Shown here one piece after another: positions 8,721 through 17,208 of a stretch of 64,000 bases of DNA. The position numbers were made by a program, and so were the translations under genes. The notes beneath the pieces are model-generated. The model saw nothing but the letters and a program-made list of their open reading frames with translations, searched no databases and was not told where the DNA came from. Position 1 is the first letter of the stretch, and the number at the start of each line of letters is the position of its first letter. Source of the stretch: Mobilitalea torta (GTDB taxonomy: Bacteria > Bacillota > Clostridia > Lachnospirales > Lachnospiraceae); the NCBI RefSeq assembly GCF_050433395.1, contig NZ_JBNPXH010000005.1, forward strand, positions 248,001 through 312,000. The letters are read 5' to 3'.

Positions 8721-10502
8721 TTACCAATGAATACTCCGCTTCTTCAGTTCTGCCTTCTCACGAATGATCTTCATCAGCAATTCCGTATCATTCACTTCAA
8801 TTGCCTTCTGGCTCTGCCGGTCCAGGCTGTTCTCCTTCAGCCGCATTACGGTATCCGCCACTGCCTTCTGCCATCCGTTTTCATCCATCTCACCGCGGAT
8901 ACCTGCGGAAAACAGAGCCGCCACCTCGGACTGCTCTTCCCTGCTCTCGAAAAAGCTGATGATCTTCGCCGGATTGACCGCCCCTTCCTTCCCAAACTGG
9001 CCAAAGACAAGCGCCGCCACCTCTTTATAAATTCCTTCTGTAAAATCCTCAGGGGAAAGAACATCTTTTATCTTATCAAAGAGCGTGTTATCCTCAATGA
9101 GCCAGGTCAGCATAAGCTTCTGGGATCTGGATATTCCGTCCTCCTGGGGCTTTCCCCGGCGGCCCTCTCCCTTGCTCTCCTTCGGCTCATTGATACCGGT
9201 GACCAGCTGGGAGCCGATCCGGTTCACCAGCCTGCGAAGCTGTTCCACGTCGATCTGGTACGCTTTTGCCACCGCTTCAATATAAAAATTACGTTCCAGC
9301 TCCTCCCGGAAGACCGTTAACCGTCTGGAGGTTTCATGGAAGAACTTCGTCTTCTGTTCCGGGTCGGACATATCATATTCCTTCTGCAGAACGTCAATCT
9401 CAAAAAAGAAACTGTTTTTTGCTTCCTCAATCCGTTTTTGATATTCCCCTGCACCCAGATTCTGAATGAATTCGTCCGGATCCTTATAAGGCCGCATGTC
9501 AACGATCTTAATACTGAGACCGGCTTCTTTCAGAATCGGAATGGCACGGAGCGCCGCCTGGGTTCCCGCCTTGTCACTGTCAAAGGTCAGGAGCACCTCG
9601 CTTGTGTAGCGCTTCAGCAGACTGGCATGGAAGCTGGTGAATGCCGTTCCCAGCGCGGCTACCGCATTGGTAAAGCCCGCCTGATGCAGGGCAATTACAT
9701 CCATGTAGCCTTCACAAATGAGAAAATAGGATTTCCGGGAGGCCTTTGCAAAGTTCAGCCCGTATAAATTCCGGCTCTTTTCAAATATTCTTGTTTCCGG
9801 CGTATTGAGATACTTGGGTACCTCCGGCCCGGCATTGCCCATAATTCTGCCGCCAAAGCCGATTACCCTGTGGTTGGCATCCATAATGGGAAACATTACC
9901 CTGTCCCGGAACTTGTCCCTTCCGCCCAGGCGCTCATCGATGGTTACCAAACCTGTCTGGGATAGGAAATCATCCTCATAACCCTGCTTTTTCAGATAAC
10001 GGTACAGGTCATCACTGTACCGGTTGGAATAACCCAGTCCAAAATGCCGGATGATATTCTCCTCCAGTCCCCGCTTCACCAGATAGTCATAAGCTGCCTG
10101 CCCCTCCGGGTTTTTAAACTGATAATAAAAATACATGGCCGCCAGTTTATTTACTTCCAATAATCTCCCCCTGAGGTCGGACTGTCTCTTCTGCTCCTCC
10201 GTCATCTCCTGTTCCGGGAGCGCAATCCCCGCTCTCTCCGCCAGATGACGAAGGGCCTCCAGAAAGGTATAATTTTCATATTCCATAATAAAGGTAAAGA
10301 CATTGCCGCCGACTCCGCAGCCGAAGCAATGGTACATCTGCTTGGAACCGCTCACGGAAAAGGAAGGGGTCTTCTCATTATGGAACGGGCATAATCCCAT
10401 GTGATTACTGCCTTTTTTCTGCAACCTTATGTAGGAGCCGATCACACTTACGATATCATTTCTGCTTCTGACTTCTTCCACCAGCTCGTCCGGATAAAAC
10501 AT
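8721..10502 (-). CDS. dnaG: DNA primase
   Basis: The zinc-binding N-terminus shows the CPFHNEKTPSF and YHCFGCGVGGNVF motifs. The catalytic TOPRIM core follows with ICEGYMDVIALHQAG and TFDSDKAGTQAA, and then a C-terminal helicase-interaction part. It makes RNA primers at the replication fork. The start was placed at MFYPDELVEEV, because AGGAGG lies 6 bases before that ATG; the eight upstream residues read through that ribosome site. The protein is then 593 residues, normal for Firmicutes. It sits between dgt and rpoD in the same direction. Confidence 0.97.
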   Translation of the reverse strand: MFYPDELVEEVRSRNDIVSVIGSYIRLQKKGSNHMGLCPFHNEKTPSFSVSGSKQMYHCFGCGVGGNVFTFIMEYENYTFLEALRHLAERAGIALPEQEMTEEQKRQSDLRGRLLEVNKLAAMYFYYQFKNPEGQAAYDYLVKRGLEENIIRHFGLGYSNRYSDDLYRYLKKQGYEDDFLSQTGLVTIDERLGGRDKFRDRVMFPIMDANHRVIGFGGRIMGNAGPEVPKYLNTPETRIFEKSRNLYGLNFAKASRKSYFLICEGYMDVIALHQAGFTNAVAALGTAFTSFHASLLKRYTSEVLLTFDSDKAGTQAALRAIPILKEAGLSIKIVDMRPYKDPDEFIQNLGAGEYQKRIEEAKNSFFFEIDVLQKEYDMSDPEQKTKFFHETSRRLTVFREELERNFYIEAVAKAYQIDVEQLRRLVNRIGSQLVTGINEPKESKGEGRRGKPQEDGISRSQKLMLTWLIEDNTLFDKIKDVLSPEDFTEGIYKEVAALVFGQFGKEGAVNPAKIISFFESREEQSEVAALFSAGIRGEMDENGWQKAVADTVMRLKENSLDRQSQKAIEVNDTELLMKIIREKAELKKRSIHW

Positions 10503-10583
10503 CGTGCTCCTCCTCTTTCTGTCCATTCTATCTTCTGTCCCGCCAATGCAGTATCAAGCATACTTAATATTCCCATATGATAT

Positions 10584-11624
10584 TTAATATACGCTCCATG
10601 CAGACGGGATCATCAATTCTTTGAATTTCGCCACCGCATAACGGTCCGTCATACCGGCAATGTAGTCACATACCACACGATAGGGCGGCTCGTCCAGGTT
10701 CTTCATTCTCTGTATGAATTCCTCCGGGAGCTTCTCCAGATGCTCCATATAATACACAAATAAGGTCTCCAGCAGACGCTCCGCCTGTTCTTCCTGGCTC
10801 TTGGCCCGTTGATTCATATATACATTCTTAAACATGAATTCCCGCAGACAGCGCATGGCTGCCTCTATGTCAGGAGACATGATAATATCATTCTTATTCT
10901 CACTGTTGGTTATAATATCATGCACCAGGGTATCCAGGCGTTTTCCCAGATTATGTCCCAGGATATCCGTATATTCTCCCGGAAGCTCTTCTTCCCGGAT
11001 AATCCGTCCCCGGATTGCATCATCTATATCATGGTTAATATATGCTATCTTGTCACATAACCGAACAATCTTTCCTTCCAGGGTAGCCGGCTTTCCCTCC
11101 GTCTGATGATTGCGGATGCCGTCCCTTACCTCAGCCGTCAGATTCAGCCCCCTTCCGTGATTCTCCAGCACCTCGACCACCCGAATACTTTGCAGATGAT
11201 GCTCGAAGCCCGTGGGACAAATTCGGTTTAAGGCTCTCTCTCCGGCATGACCAAAGGGAGTATGCCCCAGATCATGGCTCAGGGCGATGGCCTCCGTCAG
11301 GTCCTCATTCAGCAGTAAGGCTTTTGCTATGGTACGCGCTATCTGGGACACCTCAAGGGTATGGGTTAATCTGGTTCTGTAATGATCCCCCTCCGGAGCC
11401 AGAAAGACCTGAGTCTTATGCTTCAGTCTTCGAAAAGCCTTACAGTGCAGGATGCGATCCCTGTCCCTCTGATAGACCGGACGGATATCACAGGGTTTCT
11501 CCTCCGCTTCCCTGCCTCTGGATTGGTCGGAAAATGCTGCATAGGGACTCAGTATCTCATGCTCTCTCAGCTCCAGCCTCTGCCGGATATTGCTGCACTG
11601 CCGATAATCTGTGCTCTGTTCCAT
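10584..11624 (-). CDS. dgt: dGTPase-like deoxynucleotide triphosphohydrolase
   Basis: This is an HD-domain phosphohydrolase: RLTHTLEVSQIARTIA supplies the first histidine and ALSHDLGHTPFGHAGE the HD pair, both hallmarks of the dNTP triphosphohydrolase family that trims dNTP pools. The basic stretch RDRILHCKAFRRLKHKTQVF is also diagnostic. The start was set at MEQSTDYRQ, which has GGGAGG 7 bases upstream; the ATG at 11669 is not supported. The gene is the first of the dnaG-rpoD cluster. Nucleotide preference is inferred from the family. Confidence 0.9.
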   Translation of the reverse strand: MEQSTDYRQCSNIRQRLELREHEILSPYAAFSDQSRGREAEEKPCDIRPVYQRDRDRILHCKAFRRLKHKTQVFLAPEGDHYRTRLTHTLEVSQIARTIAKALLLNEDLTEAIALSHDLGHTPFGHAGERALNRICPTGFEHHLQSIRVVEVLENHGRGLNLTAEVRDGIRNHQTEGKPATLEGKIVRLCDKIAYINHDIDDAIRGRIIREEELPGEYTDILGHNLGKRLDTLVHDIITNSENKNDIIMSPDIEAAMRCLREFMFKNVYMNQRAKSQEEQAERLLETLFVYYMEHLEKLPEEFIQRMKNLDEPPYRVVCDYIAGMTDRYAVAKFKELMIPSAWSVY

Positions 11625-11968
11625 ATCAATTCCTCCCTTCTGCATCCATATTACAAAATAAGGTCCCATGTTACAGTAATATAATGCGTGTTCCTACAAT
11701 CTCAGGATACCATGTAAATGTGGTTGTCCTTATAGCCTATACTACTAATATTCTACATAGTACTTCTATTTCCTTTTTTATTTTTAGATAAAATTTGATG
11801 CAAGGACGGGCGCAAGAATTCGCTTGTTTTATATTAAATCAGATTAAGGAAAGCCCAGGTTACAGGAAATCCCATTTTCCATAACCCGGGCCTTACATAA
11901 ATTATTCTCATTCGCAGCAAAGCTTTCTTACCGCGGCCCGCCAAAGAATGATTGAATCGTGCCAGTCT
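11625..11968. other. Gap between feo operon and dgt
   Basis: This 344-base stretch holds the upstream region of dgt, where no clean promoter can be picked, and the feo terminator hairpin at 11851-11894. No further gene is visible. Confidence 0.6.
11851..11894 (-). terminator. Hairpin at the end of the feo operon
   Basis: AAGCCC(A)GGTTA pairs with TAACC(C)GGGC and an inner GGAAA/TTTCC stem, about 75 bases after the last feo gene. The T-run on the minus strand is weak (TTTCCTT). Confidence 0.6.
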
Positions 11969-12112
11969 TCAGGATTTGCCGCATTTATCCTTTGAGCCAC
12001 AGGAGGAACAGCCGTCACAACAGGACTTCCCCTCCTTAATATTCCTTGTCTTTCTATAAATTACAAATCCGGTATAGCCGAGAATTAATACAATAAGAAT
12101 GATTCCAGGCAT
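11969..12112 (-). CDS. FeoB-associated Cys-rich membrane peptide
   Basis: This 47-residue protein begins with one hydrophobic segment (MPGIILIVLILGYTGFVIY), followed by a basic stretch and the cysteine-rich tail CCDGCSSCGSKDKC. Such small proteins are regularly encoded just after feoB in Firmicutes, and the tail could bind ferrous iron or mediate FeoB assembly. The start has GGAAAGGAG upstream. A much longer frame (to 12664) covers the same end but is a shadow of feoB. The role is inferred from position and composition. Confidence 0.85.
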   Translation of the reverse strand: MPGIILIVLILGYTGFVIYRKTRNIKEGKSCCDGCSSCGSKDKCGKS

Positions 12113-12153
12113 AAGCAATACTCCTTTCCTTAAAATAAACACACTGACAACCG

Positions 12154-14247
12154 CTATAGAAACAGGCTTCCAATCTGGTAAATCAGGGTAGATACCAGCA
12201 TGGCAATCCCAAGCTGGAACAGGATGGTGAATACCGTCCACTTTGCCGAACGCATCTCTCTCTGGATTACGCCGATGGTGGCTGCGCAGGGAATATACAA
12301 AAGGCTGAATACCATCAGAGCGTATGCATTCAGTGCGCCAAAGCCGCTGCCCGCAAGAATCTCCGTCAGACTCTGCATTCCCTGAGGAGAGGTGATATTT
12401 CCTATTTGAAACAATACACTGAAGCTGGATACCACCACTTCCTTGGCCGCAATGCCGGAGATCAGGGCCACTACAATCTGCCACATTCCCAAGCCTGCCG
12501 GCTTTAACACCGGGGCAACCGCTCTTCCGGCGATGGCTCCGAAGCTTTCCGACATATCGCTTACCATTCCCGACGGACCGAAGTTCAGGATAAACCAGAT
12601 TACAACAGATGCTGCAAATATTGTTGTCCCGGCTTTCGTAAGATATTCCTTTACCTTCTCCCATACATAAATAAAAATGGTCCGCATATTGGGGGATTTG
12701 TATTCCGGCAGCTCGATCAGCAGGGTGTTGCTTGCACTCCGGTCTGATTTGTTGGTCAGGGCAAAGGCTACCAGAATCGCCACTGTAATTCCGATGAGAT
12801 ACATGGAGTATGCTGCCAGCATCGCATTTTTCCCAAAGAACATCTGGGAGAACAGCACATAGATGGGAAGCCTGGCGCTGCAGGACATGAAGGGAGTTAC
12901 CAGTATGGTTTTCCTCCGGTCCCGCATGTTCTCAAGAGAACGGGACGCCATGATTGCAGGCACCGTGCAGCCAAACCCCAGCAGCATCGGGATAAATGCC
13001 CTTCCGGACAGACCCAGCTTGCCCATAATTCCATCCATAACATAGGCTACTCTGGCCATATATCCGCTGTCCTCCAGGTATGCCAGAGCCAGGAACAGGA
13101 TGAATATATTCGGGAGAAAGGTCAGGATGCCCCCTACTCCGGCAATAATTCCGTCCACTATAAGGGAGGTCACAAAATGCCCTGCATTGATTTTCTCAAG
13201 GAGGAAGACCGCCCCATCAGAAAACACTTCCAATCCCACCTCAAAGCCTCCCTTGATCCAGTCACCGATCTGGAAGGTGAAGAAGAATACCAGAGCCATA
13301 ATTCCCAAAAAGATCGGCAGACCGAAAAACCGGTGGGTCAAAATCCGATCAACCTTATCGGTGGATGCAGCTTTTTTATCCTTATTTACCAGTACTTCCT
13401 CTATGATTTCTTCTATAAAATCATATTTTTGATTTATAATTTCCTCTTCATAACATAATTCATTATGTTTACTGTGCTTAATGACTCTGGAAAGCTCCAG
13501 CGGATACTTTGCCATAACGGCTTCATCCATCTCCAGAAGCTTGATTGCATGCCAGCGGAGGTTGGGAATCTGCCCGTATTGATTCGTGAGCAGCTCGCTG
13601 ACCTCGTCAATCTTATCCTCAATGTCGTCACTGTAGACAACAGGGTATTCCTTATGATGCTCATGACGGTGCTTCCGGCCATCTTCCAGCTTATGAGCAT
13701 ATTTCCCGCCCCTTCTGTCATGATGATGCTCCAGGTTAGAATCCAGCGTCTTATCCTTGTGATGGGATACGGTATGCATCAGTATATCCAGACCGGTCTT
13801 CTTCCTTGCGGATACGGGGATAACGGGAATGCCCAGCATCTCCGGAAGGCGGTGAAGATCAATCTCCATTCCCCGTTCTTCCACAATATCCATCATATTC
13901 AATGCAAGAACCACCGGTTTTCCCAGCTCGATCAACTGCAGGGTCAGATACAGATTCCTCTCCAGGCTGGAGGCATCCACAATATTAATTATGACATCCA
14001 CATTGGAATCCAGGATGTATTCGCGGGTAAGCCGTTCCTCCATGGTGTAGGAGGTGAGACTGTAAATTCCCGGCAGATCCACCAGCCGGAAGCGGTGATC
14101 GTGATACCGGAAGGCTCCTTCCTTCTTCTCTACCGTAACTCCGGGCCAGTTCGCCACCTTCAAATTAGCCCCTGTATATGCATTAAACAGCGTCGTCTTT
14201 CCGCAGTTGGGATTTCCGACAAAGCCTACCTGTAATTCATTTTTCAT
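12154..14247 (-). CDS. feoB: Ferrous iron transporter FeoB
   Basis: The N-terminal G domain has GNPNCGKTT (G1), DLPG (G3) and NMMD (G4) and switches the transporter. The membrane part carries two Gate modules, with the conserved pore motif GFGCTVPAIMASR and a second region PAGLGMWQIVVALISGIAAKEVV. It imports Fe(II) across the cytoplasmic membrane and is 697 residues long. Between the G domain and the membrane part (about residues 157-202) is a histidine-rich stretch with 11 His in ~45 residues, a possible metal-binding loop. It overlaps feoA by 4 bases (ATGA) and is controlled by the Fur box upstream of feoA. Confidence 0.97.
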   Translation of the reverse strand: MKNELQVGFVGNPNCGKTTLFNAYTGANLKVANWPGVTVEKKEGAFRYHDHRFRLVDLPGIYSLTSYTMEERLTREYILDSNVDVIINIVDASSLERNLYLTLQLIELGKPVVLALNMMDIVEERGMEIDLHRLPEMLGIPVIPVSARKKTGLDILMHTVSHHKDKTLDSNLEHHHDRRGGKYAHKLEDGRKHRHEHHKEYPVVYSDDIEDKIDEVSELLTNQYGQIPNLRWHAIKLLEMDEAVMAKYPLELSRVIKHSKHNELCYEEEIINQKYDFIEEIIEEVLVNKDKKAASTDKVDRILTHRFFGLPIFLGIMALVFFFTFQIGDWIKGGFEVGLEVFSDGAVFLLEKINAGHFVTSLIVDGIIAGVGGILTFLPNIFILFLALAYLEDSGYMARVAYVMDGIMGKLGLSGRAFIPMLLGFGCTVPAIMASRSLENMRDRRKTILVTPFMSCSARLPIYVLFSQMFFGKNAMLAAYSMYLIGITVAILVAFALTNKSDRSASNTLLIELPEYKSPNMRTIFIYVWEKVKEYLTKAGTTIFAASVVIWFILNFGPSGMVSDMSESFGAIAGRAVAPVLKPAGLGMWQIVVALISGIAAKEVVVSSFSVLFQIGNITSPQGMQSLTEILAGSGFGALNAYALMVFSLLYIPCAATIGVIQREMRSAKWTVFTILFQLGIAMLVSTLIYQIGSLFL

Positions 14248-14471
14248 CGGGATGCCTCCTTCGTATGTATCGTCTCCGCAATTTTTTCCCCCACGGCCAG
14301 TCTGGTGCCCCTGACCATAATGATCACAGCCCCGCTGCGGCTTCGATTCAGCACATTGATACTGGTTCCCCGGGTAAGTCCCAGTGCCTCCAGTCTCCGT
14401 CTCGTCGCAATATCCAGATTCAATGAGCTGACCTTATAGGTCGATCCTATTTCAGCATCCAATAGTGTCAT
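14244..14471 (-). CDS. feoA: Ferrous iron transport accessory protein FeoA
   Basis: This 75-residue SH3-like FeoA domain contains the typical RRRLEALGLTRGTSINVLNRS and VRGTRLAVGEKIAETI segments. FeoA proteins are cytoplasmic partners that support FeoB activity. It is the first gene of the operon, directly downstream of a consensus promoter and Fur box. Its stop codon overlaps the feoB start. Confidence 0.93.
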   Translation of the reverse strand: MTLLDAEIGSTYKVSSLNLDIATRRRLEALGLTRGTSINVLNRSRSGAVIIMVRGTRLAVGEKIAETIHTKEASR

Positions 14472-14516
14472 AGTACGCTTCCTCTCTCAGTCGATATGTA
14501 AAACTTTTGCTGTAAT

Positions 14517-14531
14517 TGATAATAATTATCA
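14517..14531. promoter_or_regulatory. Fur box
   Basis: TGATAATAATTATCA is a perfect 7-1-7 inverted repeat identical to the Gram-positive Fur core. It lies just after the expected transcription start of feoAB, where bound repressor would block RNA polymerase when iron is plentiful. Confidence 0.9.
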
Positions 14532-14542
14532 TTCGCTCCTAC

Positions 14543-14571
14543 ATTATAATCTTATACATCCCTTTTGTCAA
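14543..14571 (-). promoter_or_regulatory. SigA promoter of feoAB
   Basis: TTGACA and TATAAT are separated by exactly 17 bases on the minus strand. The start point would fall about 5 bases before the Fur box. Confidence 0.88.
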
Positions 14572-14608
14572 CCGAAGGATATTCCCCTCCATAACGTCCC
14601 CTTAGAAT

Positions 14609-14803
14609 GGAGCGGATCAGCCTGGGACAGGGAGGAGAGCCTGATGCTCCCGTAATGCACCGTATGGAAGAGATGTGATTGGATTTGTATGGCAGAGACG
14701 AACATATTTGTACGGCTGTGCCATACAAATCCAGTCATATGTCTTCCATCCTGTGTGTGAGGGAGCATCAGGCTCTCCTCCCTGTCCCAGGCTGATCCGC
14801 TCC
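14609..14803. repeat. Foldback repeat element, copy 1
   Basis: Two perfectly complementary 43-base arms (14609-14651 and 14761-14803) enclose 109 bases. The first 14 bases after the left arm read GTAATGCACCGTAT. The rest of the interior forms a second, imperfect hairpin of about 30 pairs. A second element at 26418-26517 has the same 14-base motif after arms of the same length and about 64% similar sequence. No open reading frame or transposase is inside. Confidence 0.8.
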
Positions 14804-14997
14804 TCTCCCTTTTGTCAATATAATCTTTTTTTCATTTATAATCGACACATTTCTCCATCCGTTGAATATGATATAGTAGGTAGTTGATTTAGGCTGCAAG
14901 AGCCGGTCATACTACCCGATAGCAACGAAAATATCGGAGATCCGCCGCTCCGTTCGTTGTATATGAATGCATAAAGCTGCGCACTCAGATGGTTGAA

Positions 14998-15035
14998 AAA
15001 AAGACCTGATTTCCTTCCTTGGAATCAGGTCTTTC
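14998..15035 (-). terminator. Terminator after queH
   Basis: GACCTGATTCC pairs with GGAAATCAGGTC around a short loop, followed by seven T on the minus strand. Confidence 0.85.
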
Positions 15036-15065
15036 CTCCATATGATAAGTTATCGGCCGCGCCGT

Positions 15066-15695
15066 CTATTTCGTCTCCCGGTTTCCTCTCATGGAATAAA
15101 CACAGCCGCAATAATCCTGACGATACAGGGAATATTCCCTGGAAAGCTCGATGGATCGTTTGTATCCATTTCGTTTCTTGAAATCCGAAGGCAGATACCG
15201 AAGCCCATACTCTGCTGCCAGCCGGTTTCCGATTTCATTTAATTTATCCGCATTCTTATGAGGGCTGATGGACAGGGTGGATACAAAATATTCAAAGCCT
15301 TCCTCCTTCGCCATGCGTGCCGCCTCCCGAAACCGGAGTTCATAGCATTCGAAGCAGCGATCCCCTCCCTCCGGCTCACCTTCTTTACCCCGGACCGCTT
15401 CATAATACCGCTGCGGCTCATATGTCCCGGCCCGAAAATGAACTTTGCCGGCAAGAGGCATTGTCCCGATCAAATTCTTCTGCTCCTCTTCCCTTCGGGA
15501 ATATTCTTCCGGGGGATAGATATTGGGATTGTAATAAAAAACCGTGATCTCAAAATAATGGGAAAGATACTCCAGCACATAGCTGCTGCAGGGTGCGCAG
15601 CAGCTGTGAATCAACAGCTTCGGTCTGCGGTTCTCCTTCCCAAATCTTTCAATCAATTTATCCAATTCCTTCTGATAATTCGTAGTTTGATGCAC
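15066..15695 (-). CDS. queH: Epoxyqueuosine reductase QueH
   Basis: The protein (formerly DUF208) shows the iron-sulfur/active cysteines as HSCCAPCSSYVLEYL near residue 31, CFECYELRFREAARMA in the middle and YCGCVYS near the C-terminus, exactly the QueH pattern. QueH performs the last step of queuosine formation in the tRNA wobble position without cobalamin. The start codon is a GTG that overlaps the stop of the upstream receiver gene by one base. The protein is 209 residues, normal for the family. A strong terminator follows. Confidence 0.93.
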   Translation of the reverse strand: MHQTTNYQKELDKLIERFGKENRRPKLLIHSCCAPCSSYVLEYLSHYFEITVFYYNPNIYPPEEYSRREEEQKNLIGTMPLAGKVHFRAGTYEPQRYYEAVRGKEGEPEGGDRCFECYELRFREAARMAKEEGFEYFVSTLSISPHKNADKLNEIGNRLAAEYGLRYLPSDFKKRNGYKRSIELSREYSLYRQDYCGCVYSMRGNRETK

Positions 15696-16087
15696 TAGAT
15701 CAGCTCCAGCTTCCTTAATATATTCTCAAATTTATCCTGGTCAATGGGCTTTCCTGCATATGCCGTACAGCCCAGTTCAAATGCTTTGGTCACGTTTCTG
15801 CCCTCGTTCAAGGCGGTCGTCATAATGATCTTGGCCGTCTTTTCAAATGGAATTTGATGCTCCTTCTCGATTTCCCGGATTTTCTTCAGGGCCGCATATC
15901 CATCCATGCCCGGCATCATAATGTCAAGGCAGACCAGGTCATAGCCTTCCCCGGCCTCCAAGGCCATGGTAAAGGCCTCCACCGCCTCCTGGCCGTCTAC
16001 CGTAATATCACATTCTCCATATTTTTGTAAAAATCTCATCATAAATTTTCTGCTTACAAAATCATCTTCTGCTAATAACACTCTCAT
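15695..16087 (-). CDS. Single-domain response regulator (CheY-like)
   Basis: The 130-residue protein is only a receiver domain: acidic pair AEDDF, phospho-acceptor in LVCLDIMMPGMDGY, the Thr position in IIMTTA and the Lys in YAGKPID. It has no output domain, so it acts through protein contacts or in a phosphorelay. No kinase is adjacent. Its stop overlaps the GTG of queH by one base, so the two are translated together, but no functional link to queuosine is known. Confidence 0.88.
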   Translation of the reverse strand: MRVLLAEDDFVSRKFMMRFLQKYGECDITVDGQEAVEAFTMALEAGEGYDLVCLDIMMPGMDGYAALKKIREIEKEHQIPFEKTAKIIMTTALNEGRNVTKAFELGCTAYAGKPIDQDKFENILRKLELI

Positions 16088-16113
16088 TCCCTTCTTCCTC
16101 CCGGTTAAAATAG

Positions 16114-17208
16114 TTAAGTGTTACGCTGCTCCTGATAAGATTCTCCGTTTTCCTTTAAATAATCCTCTAAAAAAGAAAACAAACGCTCCATTTCCTCATC
16201 CGTGCCGATCGTAATCCTCAGATAATTGTCAATTCTGGGGGCGTTAAAATAACGGACATAGATATGATTCCTTCTCAATGCCTCGAAAATTTCCTTTGCC
16301 GGAAGTCTCTTGTGGGAGGCAAGGATAAAGTTCGCCCCGGATTCCGGAAAATGAAAGCCCAGCTCCCGAAGTCTCTGCTCCGATCTTGCCCTGGTCTGCA
16401 AAATCCCGGATATCCTGTTTTTATAATACACCGCATCCTTCACCGCCTCCACTCCTGCCTGGATGGAGGTCAGATTCATGGTATAAGAATTGATAGAATA
16501 TTTCACATCGTTCAATGCTTTAATCAGCGCCGGATTCCCCATGGCATAGCCAATTCTCATCCCTGCCATGGAACGGGACTTAGAGAAGGTCTGAACCACC
16601 ACAAGATTATCATACCGCCCGATCAGCTCCACCGCTGATGCGCCGGAAAAATCAATATATGCTTCATCCACAATCACGATCACATCCTGATTGTGCTTCA
16701 GGATATCCTCTATCAGAGATAAATCCTCGTAAATGGAGGTAGGGGCATTCGGATTGGCAATGACAATTCCCCCGTTGTCCTTATAATAATCCTCTCTTCT
16801 GATTCGGAAGTTCTCATCCAGCTTCGGCCTCTCGTACGGGATACGATACAGATCGCACCAGACCGGATAAAAGGAATAGGTGATATCGGGGAATAATACG
16901 GGCTTCCCGGAGTTAAAAAAGGTCAAAAATGCTGTGGCAAGTACATCATCCGATCCCACTCCCACAAAAACCTGCTCCGGCTTCAATTGATAGTAACGGG
17001 CCAGTTCCGAAACCAGGGGCTCCCCCTTCACATCGGGATACCGTCGCAAAAGATCCGCGTCCAGCTTTTCCAGAACAGCCTTTACTCCGGGAGCCGGAGG
17101 ATACGGATTCTCGTTGGTGTTCAGCTTCACCATATCCCTGCCGTCCGGCTGTTCCCCCGGAATATAGGGAACTACAGAACGAATATTTTTCTCCCAAGGT
17201 CTCATCAT
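16114..17208 (-). CDS. hisC: Histidinol-phosphate aminotransferase
   Basis: This is a fold-type I PLP enzyme of the HisC subgroup: LNTNENPYPPAP near the N-terminus, the ANPNAPTS substrate/PLP segment, VDEAYIDFSG with the PLP-ring Asp, the Schiff-base Lys in TFSKSRSMAGMRIGYAMG, and a C-terminal Arg in YLRITIGT. It would transfer an amino group to imidazole acetol phosphate in histidine synthesis. The gene is not in a his operon. It overlaps the upstream aminotransferase gene by 4 bases, so a role on another substrate such as phenylalanine or tyrosine precursors is possible. Confidence 0.85.
   Translation of the reverse strand: MMRPWEKNIRSVVPYIPGEQPDGRDMVKLNTNENPYPPAPGVKAVLEKLDADLLRRYPDVKGEPLVSELARYYQLKPEQVFVGVGSDDVLATAFLTFFNSGKPVLFPDITYSFYPVWCDLYRIPYERPKLDENFRIRREDYYKDNGGIVIANPNAPTSIYEDLSLIEDILKHNQDVIVIVDEAYIDFSGASAVELIGRYDNLVVVQTFSKSRSMAGMRIGYAMGNPALIKALNDVKYSINSYTMNLTSIQAGVEAVKDAVYYKNRISGILQTRARSEQRLRELGFHFPESGANFILASHKRLPAKEIFEALRRNHIYVRYFNAPRIDNYLRITIGTDEEMERLFSFLEDYLKENGESYQEQRNT

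Larger units (their letters stand above)
14472..15065. other. Intergenic region with promoter, Fur box, foldback repeat and terminator
   Basis: These 594 bases between queH and feoA contain no gene. From left to right they hold the Fur box, the feo promoter, a 195-base foldback element, a stretch able to form three small hairpins (14879-14951) and the queH terminator. Confidence 0.7.

Noticed and set aside
11969..12664. Long minus-strand frame covering the feoB end and the small downstream gene
   Set aside because: Its first part is antiphase feoB sequence with no ribosome site. Only the last 47 codons, with their own ribosome site and membrane/Cys-rich pattern, are kept.
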